DNA of 64,000 bases, taken from assembly GCA_037074615.1 (NCBI GenBank), contig CM073527.1, positions 8,210,848 to 8,274,847 on the forward strand. Direction: 5' to 3'. The notes beneath the pieces are model-generated. The model was not told the DNA's origin and made no database searches. It saw only the letters and a list, made by a program, of their open reading frames with translations. The translations under genes were made by a program, and so were the position numbers. Below, in pieces: positions 10,984 to 22,519 of this stretch (its first letter is position 1; each line of letters begins with the position of its first letter). The stretch is from Leucaena leucocephala (taxonomy: Eukaryota > Streptophyta > Magnoliopsida > Fabales > Fabaceae).

Positions 10984-12399
10984 CCCTTAAATCTGCCCAA
11001 AATAGGGAATCACATGAACCCTTGGGGAAACTCTTGCAAAATGAAAACTTAAGCCAAGACATAGAAGATTCAAGGTACCAAAGTTCAAGCAAGTGAGAGA
11101 TTAAAGGTAAGCAATCTCTCCTAACTTATTTTCCTTTGATTTAGGAGTTTGAACTTAGGATTTACATGGGGGAAAAGTTGATTTTTCTCTAAGGGGTAGT
11201 GCTTCCCAAAGACCTTAAATGAAAGGGGAAGGAAGAAATTAATGTTAGAGACATATGATTGAAGCTTAAACAAGCTAGTTAAGTGATTGGTTGTTGAATC
11301 AAGTTGATATTCTTGATTTTGCCATGGTGAATCAAGTTGAATAAAGTTAGATTGTGATGGATATATTATTATTTGATGTTAGGAATTGATTGGTATGCTC
11401 CAAAAGAGGCTGCCACATGTTCAAGAAAAGTGAGAAGAAAGAAGCAAGATAAGGTGACAGAAAGTCAAGTGTATGAGGTAGTAAACTTATCCTAAACTTG
11501 TATGCATTGAATGTTATGATTGAATGTGCTATGGCTTTGTTGAATTGTGTTGCATATGTGCTTATGTATGAAGCTCTGTTGCTATAATTACTTTGGCTAA
11601 TTGTATTTCATATGTTATATGGAAGCATGCACATTACACAATGTTAACACTTTCACAAGCAAGCACAAGTAATTACATTAATGCAATCATTGTTTAATAT
11701 TGTTTGCTATTGAAATTTCCCCAGAAATCTCTTCCCTTTCCATGTAATCCCAATCCCACAGGTTTATGAATAATAAAAGAGGATGATGAAGCATGAAGAA
11801 AAGCTACGGATTGGATAGTATATGTATTATGTGAGAAATTGTTAAGTGTAATGTTATTGTGTGACCAATGTAAGTAGTGGTGGTCATGATGTAATGAAAA
11901 ATAGCAAATGATAGAATAAATATATGGAATTTTACAGACATTTAGTTGACATGCCAAGCTTCGTTTTGACACCAAGAATGCCTTAATTCGATGTCTGTAC
12001 ACAGAGAAATGAATTTCCAAAGTAAGGGACCAGAATCTGTTTCCAGAGTTTTTTACCAAATGAACAGTAAACTTTAACGAATAAACTGTATTAATTTGCT
12101 AATCATTTGGTCTGAAAATTATTTTTCTCTTACATTTCAAGATGTTATCTTTATGTAGCTTTTTGAACCACTTCATTTTGATTTTTTAGAATTAATTATA
12201 ATTTTTTGAAATTTGTTGCGTAATCTGGAATACCATATGAACAGTAACCCAAGAAAGAGTAAAATTCCAGATTTGGCTAATGGACTTTCACGGTCTTGTA
12301 AGTGGTTCTAAATGCTACTGAATGGTCCCTAAGATGTATAAAAGTAATGATGTTATAGGGTCTTGGACTAGTGGTTTTAGATGATGAGACTAATAAGTG

Positions 12400-13563
12400 G
12401 CTATTTTTGGTTTATTGGGTTGTTTTTGTTTGGTTTCTAATAATATCAATTAGAGGAGTAATTCTTTTGTCTGTTACATGTTCTTCATATGTTTGGATTG
12501 AAACATCAGCCACAGTTACATGTATTTGTTTTTATTCATTTATCTAACCAATGTTTTACTTGAGTATTATCAATTCTAATAGTAAATTTTGTATTTACAA
12601 TAAATAATTCAAATTTTTCTACTATTTTTATTATAGCTAAAAATTCTTGCCAATTTGAATGATATTTACTTTGTGACTCATTAAATATTCCACTTGAATA
12701 TTTTCTAATTAATTCATTTCCTTCATTATTTTCATGGTATAAAGATGATCCCCAATAATTTTTAGATCATCATTATAGATTATCTATTTTACATTATTAT
12801 CTAATGGTATAGTTAATTTTTGAAAATTCTGACAATTTTTAATTTGATTAATAATTTCTTCAATTTCATTATTCCATAACCAATTACTTTTTTCTCCTAC
12901 CAATTTAGATATCTTAGCAGTTAATTTTGATAAATTAAGTATATAATTTCTAGCCTAATTTACTAATCCTAAAAAAGATTGTAAGTCTTTCTTATTTTTT
13001 ATTTCTGGAAATTCTAATACTTTTTTACTTATATGTTCTTGTAATTCTATTCCCTCTGAAGATATATATTGTCCCAAAAATCCTATTTTAATCTTCCTTA
13101 ATTCAACTTTTTAGGTGAAATATTTAATCTTTTTTCTTCTATTAATCTTATAAATTGTTCTAAATGATTTTCATGTTCATTTTCATTATTTGAAAATATT
13201 AAAATATCATCTATATAAATAACTGCAAAATTTCTTAAAGGTAATAACATTTTAGAAACATATTCTTAGAAAATACTAGGGCTATTATGAAACCCCATGG
13301 GTAATACATTTCATTCATACAATCATTCTGATGTACTAAAAGCAGTATATTTTTTACTTTCTTCTTCTAATTTTATTTGAAAAAAAATCCTAATTTACAA
13401 TCAAATTTACTAAATATCTTTTTTCCCCTTATTAAATTAAATAAAAGTTTCATCTTTGGTATTAGATATCTATTTCTTATTGCTAAATCATTTAATTTCT
13501 TATAATTGATTACCATTTTTTATTTTCCTCTCTTTTGGTTAGATAGAGGAATAAGAATAAATA
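12400..13563 (-). pseudogene. pol: Pararetrovirus-like reverse transcriptase-RNase H remnant
   Basis: Read on the minus strand from 13563 downward. RT comes first, with the conserved N-terminal NYKKLND-type stretch near 13500 and the catalytic YIDDILIFS motif near 13210. The thumb/connection motif typical of Caulimoviridae and Metaviridae (FLGQYISSEGI, then LQSFLGLVN) is at about 13085-12970. RNase H follows (YWGSSLY near 12755, YHSNWQEFLAI near 12650, a DNTQ catalytic-Asp segment near 12555). The LQ.H...K...FP pattern favours a pararetrovirus over a gypsy element. Several stops and frameshifts break the frame. The RNase H C-terminus is missing here; an equivalent piece is on the plus strand at 13590. 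Confidence 0.8.
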
Positions 13564-13574
13564 AATTATCTAAT

Positions 13575-13990
13575 AAAATGTTGATTAAATGATAGAGGGA
13601 TATGTCTTATTATAATTATGAAATTGAATATATTAAAGGTGAAAATAATCTAATAGCTAATTATTTGAGCAGATGGAATCAGGAAGAAAGATAAGTCATA
13701 CATTTAATAAAAAGTCCAATAAGGATTTTGTCCCTATTATTAATCAAGTAAATATGATGTTTCAAATAGTAGAAACTTCAATAAATCTTTTAACTTCATA
13801 GATTAATAAAACTTTTATAAAGATCTCTAACCAGTTGGATTTACTCCAACAAATAGTGAGGAAATTGGAAGAAAGAAATTTATTAGCAGAAATACCAATA
13901 AATACAAATTTAACACAAATAAGACCTAGAATTAGACAAATAGATTTAACCCAAGAAAAAAGTTTAATAAAAATATAAGTTAAAAAAGGA
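13575..13990 (+). pseudogene. RNase H C-terminal remnant and following polar region
   Basis: The frame near 13600-13675 reads EIEYIKGENNLIANYLSRW, the last conserved block of retroviral RNase H. It lies on the opposite strand from the RT-RNase H body, with the breakpoint near 13565. The following frame to about 13978 is polar, rich in Leu, Ile, Gln and Asn, and could form a coiled coil. I cannot assign it. Confidence 0.6.
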
Positions 13991-14090
13991 GCACTTTGTA
14001 AAGAAATGTAATCTCATAGATGAAAATATAAATAAAAGTTTTATAGAAGAAAATTATATCAAAAATAATTTGGAAATTACATATGAAGGA

Positions 14091-14184
14091 ACAAAAACAA
14101 ATGTTATTATAAGATTTAATAGAAGAGATATTATAAAACAAAAACAAATGTTATTATAAGATTTAATAGAAGAGATATTATAAA
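14091..14184 (+). repeat. Perfect 47-bp tandem duplication
   Basis: Positions 14091-14137 are repeated exactly at 14138-14184. Forty-seven is not a multiple of three, so the duplication shifts the pararetrovirus frame. It must be younger than most of the surrounding decay. Confidence 0.9.
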
Positions 14185-15015
14185 TATTAAATTATGGGTA
14201 CAAGAAAATAGTAATAATGAATATAAGATGATTTTAGGAAAAATATTTTTTACAATTAGTAAGACCATATAGGATACAAGATGATAGAATAATTTTAAAT
14301 ATAAATTATCAAACTATAATAATTAGAAATATAAGATGAATAGACAATTATTTTATGTATTAGTAAAATTTAGTTATAAAAAATATAGATCTAGAAAATA
14401 TCATGCCCTTGTAAATACTGGAGCAAATTTAACTGTTGTAAAATATAATATTTTACCACTTGAGTTATGGAAGAAAAAAGATAAAATATTAAGAATGGAA
14501 AGTGTTGAAAAAGAAATACATATGATATAATTAGAAGATAAAAATATAAATGTACAAATAGGAGAATATAATTATTAATTGAAGAATTAAATCAATATAA
14601 TGAACTATCATGTGATATAATATTAAAATTATATTTTTTAAGTAAATATTATCTAATTCATTTAATTGAAAAAGCTATAATTTTAACTACACCTTGTAAA
14701 CATGAAGCATGAGGAATAAGAATAACTAAACCATATAAAAGAAAAGATAAAAAGTTTCAGAAAAAACAATATAAAAATGAAGTTCAATTTTTACCTAATA
14801 ATAAGACATTAGGAATAATTCATATGTTAGCAAATTTAAATTTAAGAGAAGAAAAGTTAGAAGAAAAAACTATTGAACAAAGATTAATAGATAATTATGA
14901 TGATAATTATCTTAAAGTTAATAGGACAAATAATATATTATTATATGTTAATTTTATTACCTATTACCTATTTTATATAATAATATATAATAATTTATAT
15001 ATTCAGAAATTGTAA
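14160..15015 (+). pseudogene. Pararetrovirus-like aspartic protease and protease-RT linker remnant
   Basis: The open stretch 14336-14530 contains ALVNTGANLTVV, the protease active-site block in which the catalytic Asp of DTG has become Asn. Upstream (14185-14335) the frame resembles the region before the protease. Downstream (14580-14700) a DIIL...F block and a TPCKHE segment fit the end of the domain. The open frame 14824-15015 is a charged linker that would lead into RT. Stops and frameshifts separate the pieces, and the lost Asp means no protease activity. Confidence 0.65.
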
Positions 15016-15089
15016 CTGAATATTCAGAAATTGAAGAAGAAAATAATTATAAATTCGTGCTATATAAATTTCTATAACTTCATCTTTAA

Positions 15090-15640
15090 ATGATAATTTG
15101 GATATTTCGTCTTGTATTAAAGTCTTATGGTATTCTCAAAACTATTTATATTAAAGTTGATTTTATAGGGTATTTCTTTTCTAATACGACACATGCACTT
15201 TTTTCTCTCTTAGTTTTTAGTATTTTACTAACTTTATTCATAAACCTTTCATTTTTTAATTCCTATGATGTCATATCTAATTTCACATATTCCTTTTTTC
15301 TCATTTCTATATTCTTCATAACTGACTAGCCTAGATATAAGCTCATAAATATAGTTATCCAGGGATGACCAAAGATGATATGGGTCATAGACAGATCTAT
15401 ATCATCTTTTATATAAGGATAATATTACTGTAACTTCATATCTAATGTTCAAACCTTCCCCTTAATTTACTTATAATATGTAACCAGTAATCACTTATAG
15501 AATCATTACTTTCTAAATCAAATAATATTACTATCCTTAATCTATAATAAGAGTTTAGTTATACATACCTTAATTTGCTATTTCAATTCTTTAATATTTT
15601 GAAGGGTAAAATTTATGAAAAGGTAATGAAAATTTAAGAA
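15090..15640 (-). pseudogene. Unassigned pararetrovirus-associated minus-strand region
   Basis: Downstream (minus direction) of the promoter-like site at 15731-15743. Short minus-strand frames are visible, for example around 15330-15250, but no recognisable domain. Position suggests the leader and first open frame of the viral unit, where a movement protein would be expected, but I cannot show that. 15500-15640 is repeated in diverged form at about 25890-26030. Confidence 0.35.
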
Positions 15641-15730
15641 TAAGAATACTCATATCACTAAAGAACTATAAAACTAAGAATTGTATTACTTGATAAGTTT
15701 TTTTCGATTCCCTCTTCTCATGGATTACAA

Positions 15731-15743
15731 GGCTATTTATAGA
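15731..15743 (-). promoter_or_regulatory. Pararetrovirus-like TATA box
   Basis: On the minus strand the motif TCTATAAATAGCC follows a GC-richer patch (AAGGGATGCCTTG), in the manner of full-length-transcript promoters of plant pararetroviruses. The second copy at 26091-26103 has TCTATAAAGCC in the same context. Confidence 0.5.
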
Positions 15744-16127
15744 CAAGGCATCCCTTGCCTTTACATTCTTCATGTTCTCTCGTGATTCTTCTTACAATAA
15801 TATCTTACAATAATGTGAGACAAACTCTACTATTTACATCAACTTTATATCACTTTTTTTTTTCTTATTTATCTTTTTGACTTTCTTTTCCTTCTTTGTC
15901 TTCTTCTACTTTCTCTTCTTTTCTTTAAGATGTCAGCAGATTCTTCCTGTTTTCTTTTGTCAGTTTATAGGCACAGCAAATCTTTATCTTATATTCTTTA
16001 TATTACACTCATATCCATTACAAGATCTTTAAAATCTTTTTTTCTCAACTTTTCTTATTACAATAATTACACTTATGTACTACATATTCTAATAAAAATT
16101 GGCATATTCTTCTTCTTTTTCCTATAT

Positions 16128-16300
16128 TTTCAAATCTATTATTTTTTAGCTTGTCATAAAATTGATTAAAATAATTCAAATTCTTTGTTGTCCTTCATGA
16201 TGAATAAACTAAGGTTGTTGGACTTAGAAAATAAACCCAAGTAGCTTCTTCATCTATTGCAAGTATCCTATTTATCGCTTGAAAAATTATACTATAATCT
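16128..16300 (-). pseudogene. Conserved short frame upstream of the pararetrovirus promoter (E1 copy)
   Basis: The minus-strand frame shares most residues with the 63-codon frame at 26468-26659, including AIDEEATWVYFL and NLNYFNQFYDKLKNN. It has one internal stop. The function is unknown. Its position, just upstream of the promoter, suggests the 3' end of the viral coding region. Confidence 0.5.
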
Positions 16301-16440
16301 TGGCTCTATTCTTAATACAGCTTGCATAAATTCTTCATTATCTTCTATGTCCTCTTTACATTCATCTTACTGTTGAAAAGGTTTCTTTGTAGTTCCAAGT
16401 CTAACTAAATTTATAGGATGATTAACTATGCCTAGATTTA

Positions 16441-18224
16441 TTTTAACAATAGTTGAATAACAACTTATAAAGACTGTATGTAGGGTTACTATTATAAAAT
16501 TAATGCATTAATTGTTCGATTAATATGTTCTACAAAGCTTTCTATAACAATTCTTTCAGAGACATTAATTGATTAAGGATTCGATTAATTTACATTAAAG
16601 GGTTAGTTGTTTGATTAACTTCATATATTTCAATAATAATTCTTTGTTTACACTGAAACAACTTGCATTTCTCTCTGAGCTATATATGTTTGATTCAAAT
16701 ATCAAGTATGCTTATGTTTCTCATCATTCTTCATTATAATTTTTTTGAGAAACTTATCTTATCAATTTTCATTGAATATGATTGAAAACTCTTATCAATG
16801 TAATGCTCTTTTTTTATTTTTCTCATTAATTAAAGCATTGATTGAATTAATGATAATTAATCGATTAGGTAATCGATTAATGCAATATACTTTTCAAAAC
16901 AAAGTCATCTTAACTTTATTTTAACTTGATGGGTTTATAATATAAGTTGATTATTACTTCTTTATCCACTTAATCATTTCTTTTAAACTAACGACTATGA
17001 ATTCAACTAAATGGGCATGTGATGTCTTAATATCATATCATTCTCTGATTTATTCTCTTCAATCTTAAATCTATTGCGTCAATCCTCACTTCATATATCA
17101 TGTCTTTATCCACTAACAATTCAATTAAATAAAGCGATTACATGATTAAGTCATAAGCCAATATTTCGATTCAATTCATGCACATAACATTGAGACATTC
17201 ATAGATTAGGGGATCAGTTCATTGTGAAAATTGAACATTAATCAAACTCCAATTCGATTAATCATAATTAATTGAACTTGGATTCAATTAATATCGAGGA
17301 ACTATGAAGAAGGCATTGGAAGAAGAAGAATTAATCGACTATGTATTCGACCAATCAAATTCAAGAATCAAGGAATTAATCAAACTCTTGATCGAGTAAA
17401 CAAATGAGTGAAGGAATAACAAAGGGAGAAGATGATGATCAATAAATCAACTTAAATATATCTATTTTATTGAATTAATTGATTAATCTCTTCATTTTAC
17501 ACTACTCAATTTTGCGCTACGTCGATATAGGTTGAGTATTTTCACCATATCTCAAGATCTACTTATCCGATTGAGGTGAAACATGATTCATATGTAACTA
17601 GACTCAGAATGCGATTCAATGACACTAATTTCATCACCAAAGAGTCTCATATGACGAAGATATACCATTTACAATATGGAACATAGGATTAACACTTTGG
17701 CTATGACCTCTCTATTCACTAAATTGATCATATCTTTCTTTCTATAATAAATTTTGGAGACAAATTTGATTTATTGGATAGTAGACAGAGATATTTCTGG
17801 GGATAGATCATTTTCTATGTTTGGAGTTAAATAGAGAAATTTATGATAATTAAAAGATGACCAGTTCTTGAACTTAAACATATTCATAAGATGGAAGAAA
17901 ATCAAGTGCTGAACGATTATTACCAGAACTTCTCTTGATTGTGTTAAACTTCATTTAAGGTATCCAAAGACATAATTATAATGAGAATAGACAAAGATTA
18001 TAGCCAACTGACTCTCAAAGGTAAAAAGGCACTTTGTGTCAAAAGCTTCAACAGTTAGTTCTAATGGTCATATTATCAACAAAAGAAGAAAAACTCAACA
18101 GACAAAGAGATTATAATCAACGATCAAAAGCTCAACTTCATAAATAAATATAAGAGTATTCAAAATTAAGCAAAAGATAGACAAGCTATGAATGCACCTT
18201 CATAATGCCAAAACTTTGTTAGAC
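16441..18224. other. A+T-rich non-coding region, possibly U3 of the copia 5' LTR
   Basis: No gene. The stretch 16500-17400 is rich in AATCGATTAA/TTAATTGATT words (for example 16858-16884), which also occur just before the copia 3' LTR homology at 21710-21855. It may therefore be the 5' part of that LTR. 17500-18220 matches nothing else in the window. Confidence 0.4.
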
Positions 18225-18785
18225 TAAGAAAGCCTCAAACTCTATTATTCATTATGTACCATCATCATATCTTGAGAGAAAAATATCATGTACTACAATG
18301 CATTACTCTATCTAAGAGAGTTTTATATTTAATCATTTTTATCCAAATCTGAGAGTAAACCTTGGGAATCAGGGATTCAATATGGGATTTACTTTTGTCT
18401 CTATAAGGGGGAGTACTGCCATAAGAGAGTGGTATTACCTCAGGATTGAGGATGCTCTCAATTAACCATTAAAATTGAGGTTATAAAGGCTACTAAGAGC
18501 TTGTTATAATCTTGGGAAGATAGTGAATTATAAATATCAGTGAGGAGCTAAAGATCGGACATAGGTCAAGGAAGGATAGAACTAGGATAATTATTCTATG
18601 TGATTTTTCTCTTCTTTAACTCTTTATATTTCCAGCAACTCATTTCAATTATATGATCAAAGTTTTCAAGCTTATCTATTTCACTGATCATATTGCAAAA
18701 GATTTTTAAAAAAGTTTCAGTAAAGTTTTAAAATCTCGTAAATACCCAATTCACCCCTCTTTGGGTGATCTAGCCTATCTTAACA
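18225..18785 (+). mobile_element. 3' part of the C1 5' LTR
   Basis: It aligns with 21857-22415 over its full length, through ATTCATTATGTACC, TCTGAGAG and GTGAGGAGCT blocks, to the end TTAACA. The tail with ACCCAATTCACCCCTC is typical of plant copia LTRs just before the PBS. Confidence 0.85.
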
Positions 18786-18787
18786 TT

Positions 18788-18799
18788 TGATATCAGAGT
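18788..18799 (+). other. Primer-binding site of C1
   Basis: TGATATCAGAGT follows two bases after the LTR end and matches the initiator-Met site TGGTATCAGAGC with two changes. Confidence 0.8.
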
Positions 18800-18885
18800 A
18801 GATCACTTGTTTAAAGGATCTAACAATCTCAAGTGTAAAGATCATAGCTAGATTTGATTGTGAAAGTTTTCTGAAGTTTTTGATA

Positions 18886-20058
18886 TTACTAGTCCTCTTA
18901 TTTTTAAAAATTCTGAGTTTATGTATTAGAAAGGTTGAATGACCATATTTTTTAAAACTCTTGATTATGATACAGGGGAAGTCCTTTTAAATGACAATGA
19001 TTTCAAACCGAGAAAGGATTGGACTGATTATTAAAATAAAATATTTTTTTTGAATATTAGAGTTTTGAAACTTATTCACTGTACCTTAAATGAAAATGAT
19101 TATCAGAAAGTCAAGTTTTGCTATAATGTCAGAGATATTTCATACACTTGAATATGCTTATTCCTCTAACCTTTGTGTTGATACTAAAAGTGCTGACAAT
19201 TCATCAGAATCATAAAGTTACATATCTACTGATGATGAACAGATAGAATCAGAGACTATTGAAGGAGAAATCCAAACATACTTCTATGAATCGGCCAACA
19301 TAGAACATCAAGATGAAGAAGAGAATAAAGAGGAATAGCTCAATGCATATGAATATCATAAATCATCATCTAGAGCTCAAAAAATGTCAATAGTAAACAA
19401 TTTGAATCCCTCTTGTGAATTTAAGAAAAATGATTTCAAAAGTTTTCATGATATGATTTTTCAACCAATCATTAATTCTATTTTGAAAGGCAAAAATTTA
19501 TATTTTAAATATAATGATATCACAAATAGGAAAGAAAATTTGTACAGTGATCATAATATGCTTCTATTCGACTAACACAATACATGTAGATATACTACAA
19601 AAGCGTATCATCTTGTTGACTACAATTATTGTGGTAAACCACGACATATTTCTCATATTTGTCATAGTAGAAGAATTTTTGATGTGACAAATAAACTTAT
19701 TTGGGTTCCTAAAAGACAATCAACGTCCAAAACTAATGCTCAAGGACCTAAAATTAAATAGGTACCAAAATGTCCTTTTAGTGTTTCAAATGTACATAAT
19801 AACATTCAGAAGAATAGACACGATACATGAAAAATGAGGTATCTGAGAGTTCCTCGTGCATCAGAGAAAGTTATATCATCTAAGAGAACTCAAAGAGCAT
19901 CCATTACTGATATGTCAAAGCCAAATTATAAGCAATGGAGAAATAATCAAGGAGTGTGTTCTGCCTCAAAAATGGACTATCACAGTGTACCATTCAATTA
20001 CCTTAAGGAGACAAAAAACAAGGAGGATCTCTCAAGCATCAAAGTTCATAACAATTGA
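18886..20058 (+). pseudogene. gag: Copia gag remnant
   Basis: Frames after the PBS resemble the plant copia gag (UBN2-type) domain. FFKTLDYDTGEVLLNDNDF at about 18950-19000 fits the segment that precedes a conserved acidic turn, and a KVKFCYNVRDIF block lies near 19110. A zinc-knuckle remnant at 19620-19665 reads NYCGKPRHISHICH; the first cysteine appears to have become tyrosine. An IWVPK motif follows near 19708, usual after the knuckle in plant copia elements. Open pieces at 19384-19575 and 19834-20058 may be parts of the same polyprotein. Multiple stops show it is dead. Confidence 0.7.
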
Positions 20059-21856
20059 GAGACCATTGCAAGCATTTGTCAGAAGATATTCAAAGATGTA
20101 ATGGGCATGTAAAGGCAATCCTCCATGCACCTAAGGTAAAGGTACAATCGTAAACCTCATGCATTAGCATGTTTGACAATTATTTGAGGTTTATATCTAT
20201 AATCTTAGGAATAAACATTTGTGATTTCTTTATTTGTTTTTATTATCTACTCCTGTGGAAACTTGAAGAATTGCAATATTCAATAACTCAATTCTTTGTA
20301 CATACATAAACTAAAAAGCAAATATCTCTTTTTATGCATAAGTACATATTTATTTCACTATACTCAATTGTTTTAAATTGTTCATATTTTTTGAGCATGT
20401 GAAAAGTACTGTGTTTTCCTACAACAAACAATGATGGACCCAAGCAAGTTGGATATCATGGAAGAAAAATATTTATATTGTAGGAAAGAAAGTTAGAGAA
20501 AGCTGCATCTGAAGAATATGGCTACACATAGACAAATTCAAATATTGAGGAAGTAGACTTTTGATTCTGGTGTTGAATCTCACAAATCTAAACAATCAGT
20601 AAGCAACACACAGAAATCAAGTAGACACTGGAACAAGAGTGATGATCGTAAAATCTATTCCTACCCAATCTTGTGCTTATTAAATGAATTTATATTTGGG
20701 TAATAAATACTTGTTTCTTGTTGGATTCCATTAGCAATGATTCTTTAAAGGTTTTCAAAATATTTTAACATTAGTAAATGGACGAAAAGCAAAATTATGC
20801 ATAATGTTTTCTTTGAATTTGTTTTGAAATGCATGATCCAAAATTTAGTTTTATTGGATTTCAAATTCATGCATAAAATATTTTGATCTCTACAAAAATT
20901 GCATACACTTGATTATGAAAATACTCATGTTTTCACTTGTATAAATTTGATTTGAAAAATGCATTTGATTAGCATTCAAATTTTTTCAAAGTTGGAAGTT
21001 AATATCTTTGAGTAAAAATTTTAGAAATGCTTCAAATCCATGTTGAAGATATTTTCGTAATACTAATCATTGATTTTAATGTGTTATTCTATGTTCGAAC
21101 TTCTGAGTTCTCTTATCCAATGAGTTAGATTTACTATATGTCTAACGGGTTAAGCATCTATATGAATTTCAAGCCTATCCTCACATAAAGATTATAATAC
21201 GTAAGAGCCTTATGCTTAATGTGCACATCCCTCACTGGCTGAGTTATTCCAAGCATGAAAATGTGTTAATCAATTCAACAGAATGACTTGTATTATTGGC
21301 TAGAACCTATTTAACACGATAATCATTTGGACTAACAGGTTGTAGTTCACCATTTTTCAAAAATCTAGTATTTGAGTATGAGCAAAGTCTTTGAATCTTC
21401 ACATGCAAAGCCTTTTTGGCTAACACTTATCCATATGAATTTTGCTCTTTAAAAGTTTTCTAATGTGTTAACTTTGATGTTTAACATGTTATCCGACCTG
21501 ATCTTTCAAAGTGAAGCTATTGGATATTTTTTTTCTACAATTTGCTAACTTCCATGGCTTTAACAAAAGCATATGTTTTAACAAGTTTTAAAACTTGTTT
21601 TCAAAGTTTCATCTTTTATTTAATTTTAATTCAAAGGAAGCATTATTTCTCAGAGAAAGTTTGCATTATCATCCTTTAACGATCATATTGTGTTTATTTT
21701 TTAGAAATGTGTGTTAATCAATTTATTAATTGACTAATGTATGTTTGTGAGTAATATTTTATAGAATTAATTGATCAACTATTCTATTAATTGAGAACAA
21801 TCAGTGATAAATATGTTAAATGATTTTATTTTTATAGAGTTAATCGATTAACTGAG
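20059..21856 (+). mobile_element. Non-coding interior of C1
   Basis: About 1.8 kb with no recognisable pol domain and no long frame. It separates gag from the 3' LTR. It may represent the region left after loss of pol, or later insertions. Confidence 0.4.
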
Positions 21857-22415
21857 AAAGCCTCTAATTTTCTGTTCTTCATTATGTACCATTATCGTAC
21901 ATTGAGAGAAAAATAGCATGTACTAAAATATATCGTTTATTATATCTGAGAGAGTTTTATATTTCATCATCATTATCTAAATCTGAGAGCAAACCTTGGA
22001 ATTGGGGATTCAAGGTAGGATTTGCTCCTCTCTATAAGGGAGAGTGCTGCCACCAGAGAATGATATTACCTTAGGATTGAGGAGGTTCTCAATTAGTTGT
22101 TAAAATTGAGGTTGTAAAGGCTATCAAGAGCATGTTATAATCTTCAGGAGATAGTGGATTATAAATCTCAGTGAGGAGCTGAGGACTGGACATAGGTCAA
22201 GAAATGACAGAATTAGGATAATTATTCTGTGTGATTTTTCTCTTCTTTAACTCTTTATATTTCTAGGAACTCATTTTAATTATATGATCAAAGTTTTTAA
22301 GCTTATCTATTTCACTGATTTGATTGCAAAAGAATTTTAAAAGAGTTTCAACAAAGTTTTAAATCTTGCAAATACCAAATTTACCCCCTCTTAAGTGATT
22401 CAACATATCCTAACA
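21857..22415 (+). mobile_element. 3' LTR (3' part) of C1
   Basis: Direct repeat of 18225-18785. The polypurine tract and the exact LTR start are not clear. Homology begins at GAGAAAGCCTC, after an AATCGATTAA-rich stretch. Confidence 0.8.
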
Positions 22416-22519
22416 ATTAGAACTAGCTAGAGGATAAAACTAATACGAAACATTCATCTCTAGTCTTTCTATTGATTTCAATTTATATTATGTTTATTGC
22501 ATCTTGCTTTGTTTGTGTT

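Larger units (their letters stand above)
9684..12357 (+). mobile_element. 3' LTR of element A1
   Basis: A complete LTR of about 2.67 kb runs from TGTCATATCC, after the polypurine tract, to GATGTTATA. From 10752 onward it matches the window start (5' LTR). Relative to the A2 and A3 LTRs, both A1 LTRs lack a segment (around 34070-34540 in A2), so that deletion predates this insertion. The 5' part contains about 30-bp repeats. The frames at 10632-10839 and minus 11694-12059 are chance readings. Confidence 0.9.
12358..16440. mobile_element. Endogenous pararetrovirus fragment E1, rearranged
   Basis: Very A+T-rich sequence with pieces of a Caulimoviridae-like genome in both orientations: RT-RNase H on minus (12400-13563), the end of RNase H followed by a protease region on plus (13575-15015), and a leader/promoter-like end on minus (15090-16300). 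Every frame is interrupted by stops. An inversion of about 13565-15070 would explain why protease and RT now point in opposite directions. The 15500-16430 end is repeated at 25880-26803. It is an old, inactive integration. Genus-level placement is not possible by eye. Confidence 0.75.
18225..22415 (+). mobile_element. Ty1/copia element remnant C1 (gag only)
   Basis: Two LTR segments in direct orientation (18225-18785 and 21857-22415) flank a PBS and a broken gag. No integrase, RT or RNase H is visible, so pol has been deleted. The LTR ends read ...TTAACA and ...CCTAACA. The LTRs differ at many positions, so the element is old. Confidence 0.8.

Noticed and set aside
15090..16169. Two 79-codon hydrophobic plus-strand frames (15090-15329, 15930-16169)
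   Set aside because: T-rich composition gives Phe/Leu/Ile-rich frames by chance. The diverged second copy of the 15.5-16.4 kb region does not preserve the latter.
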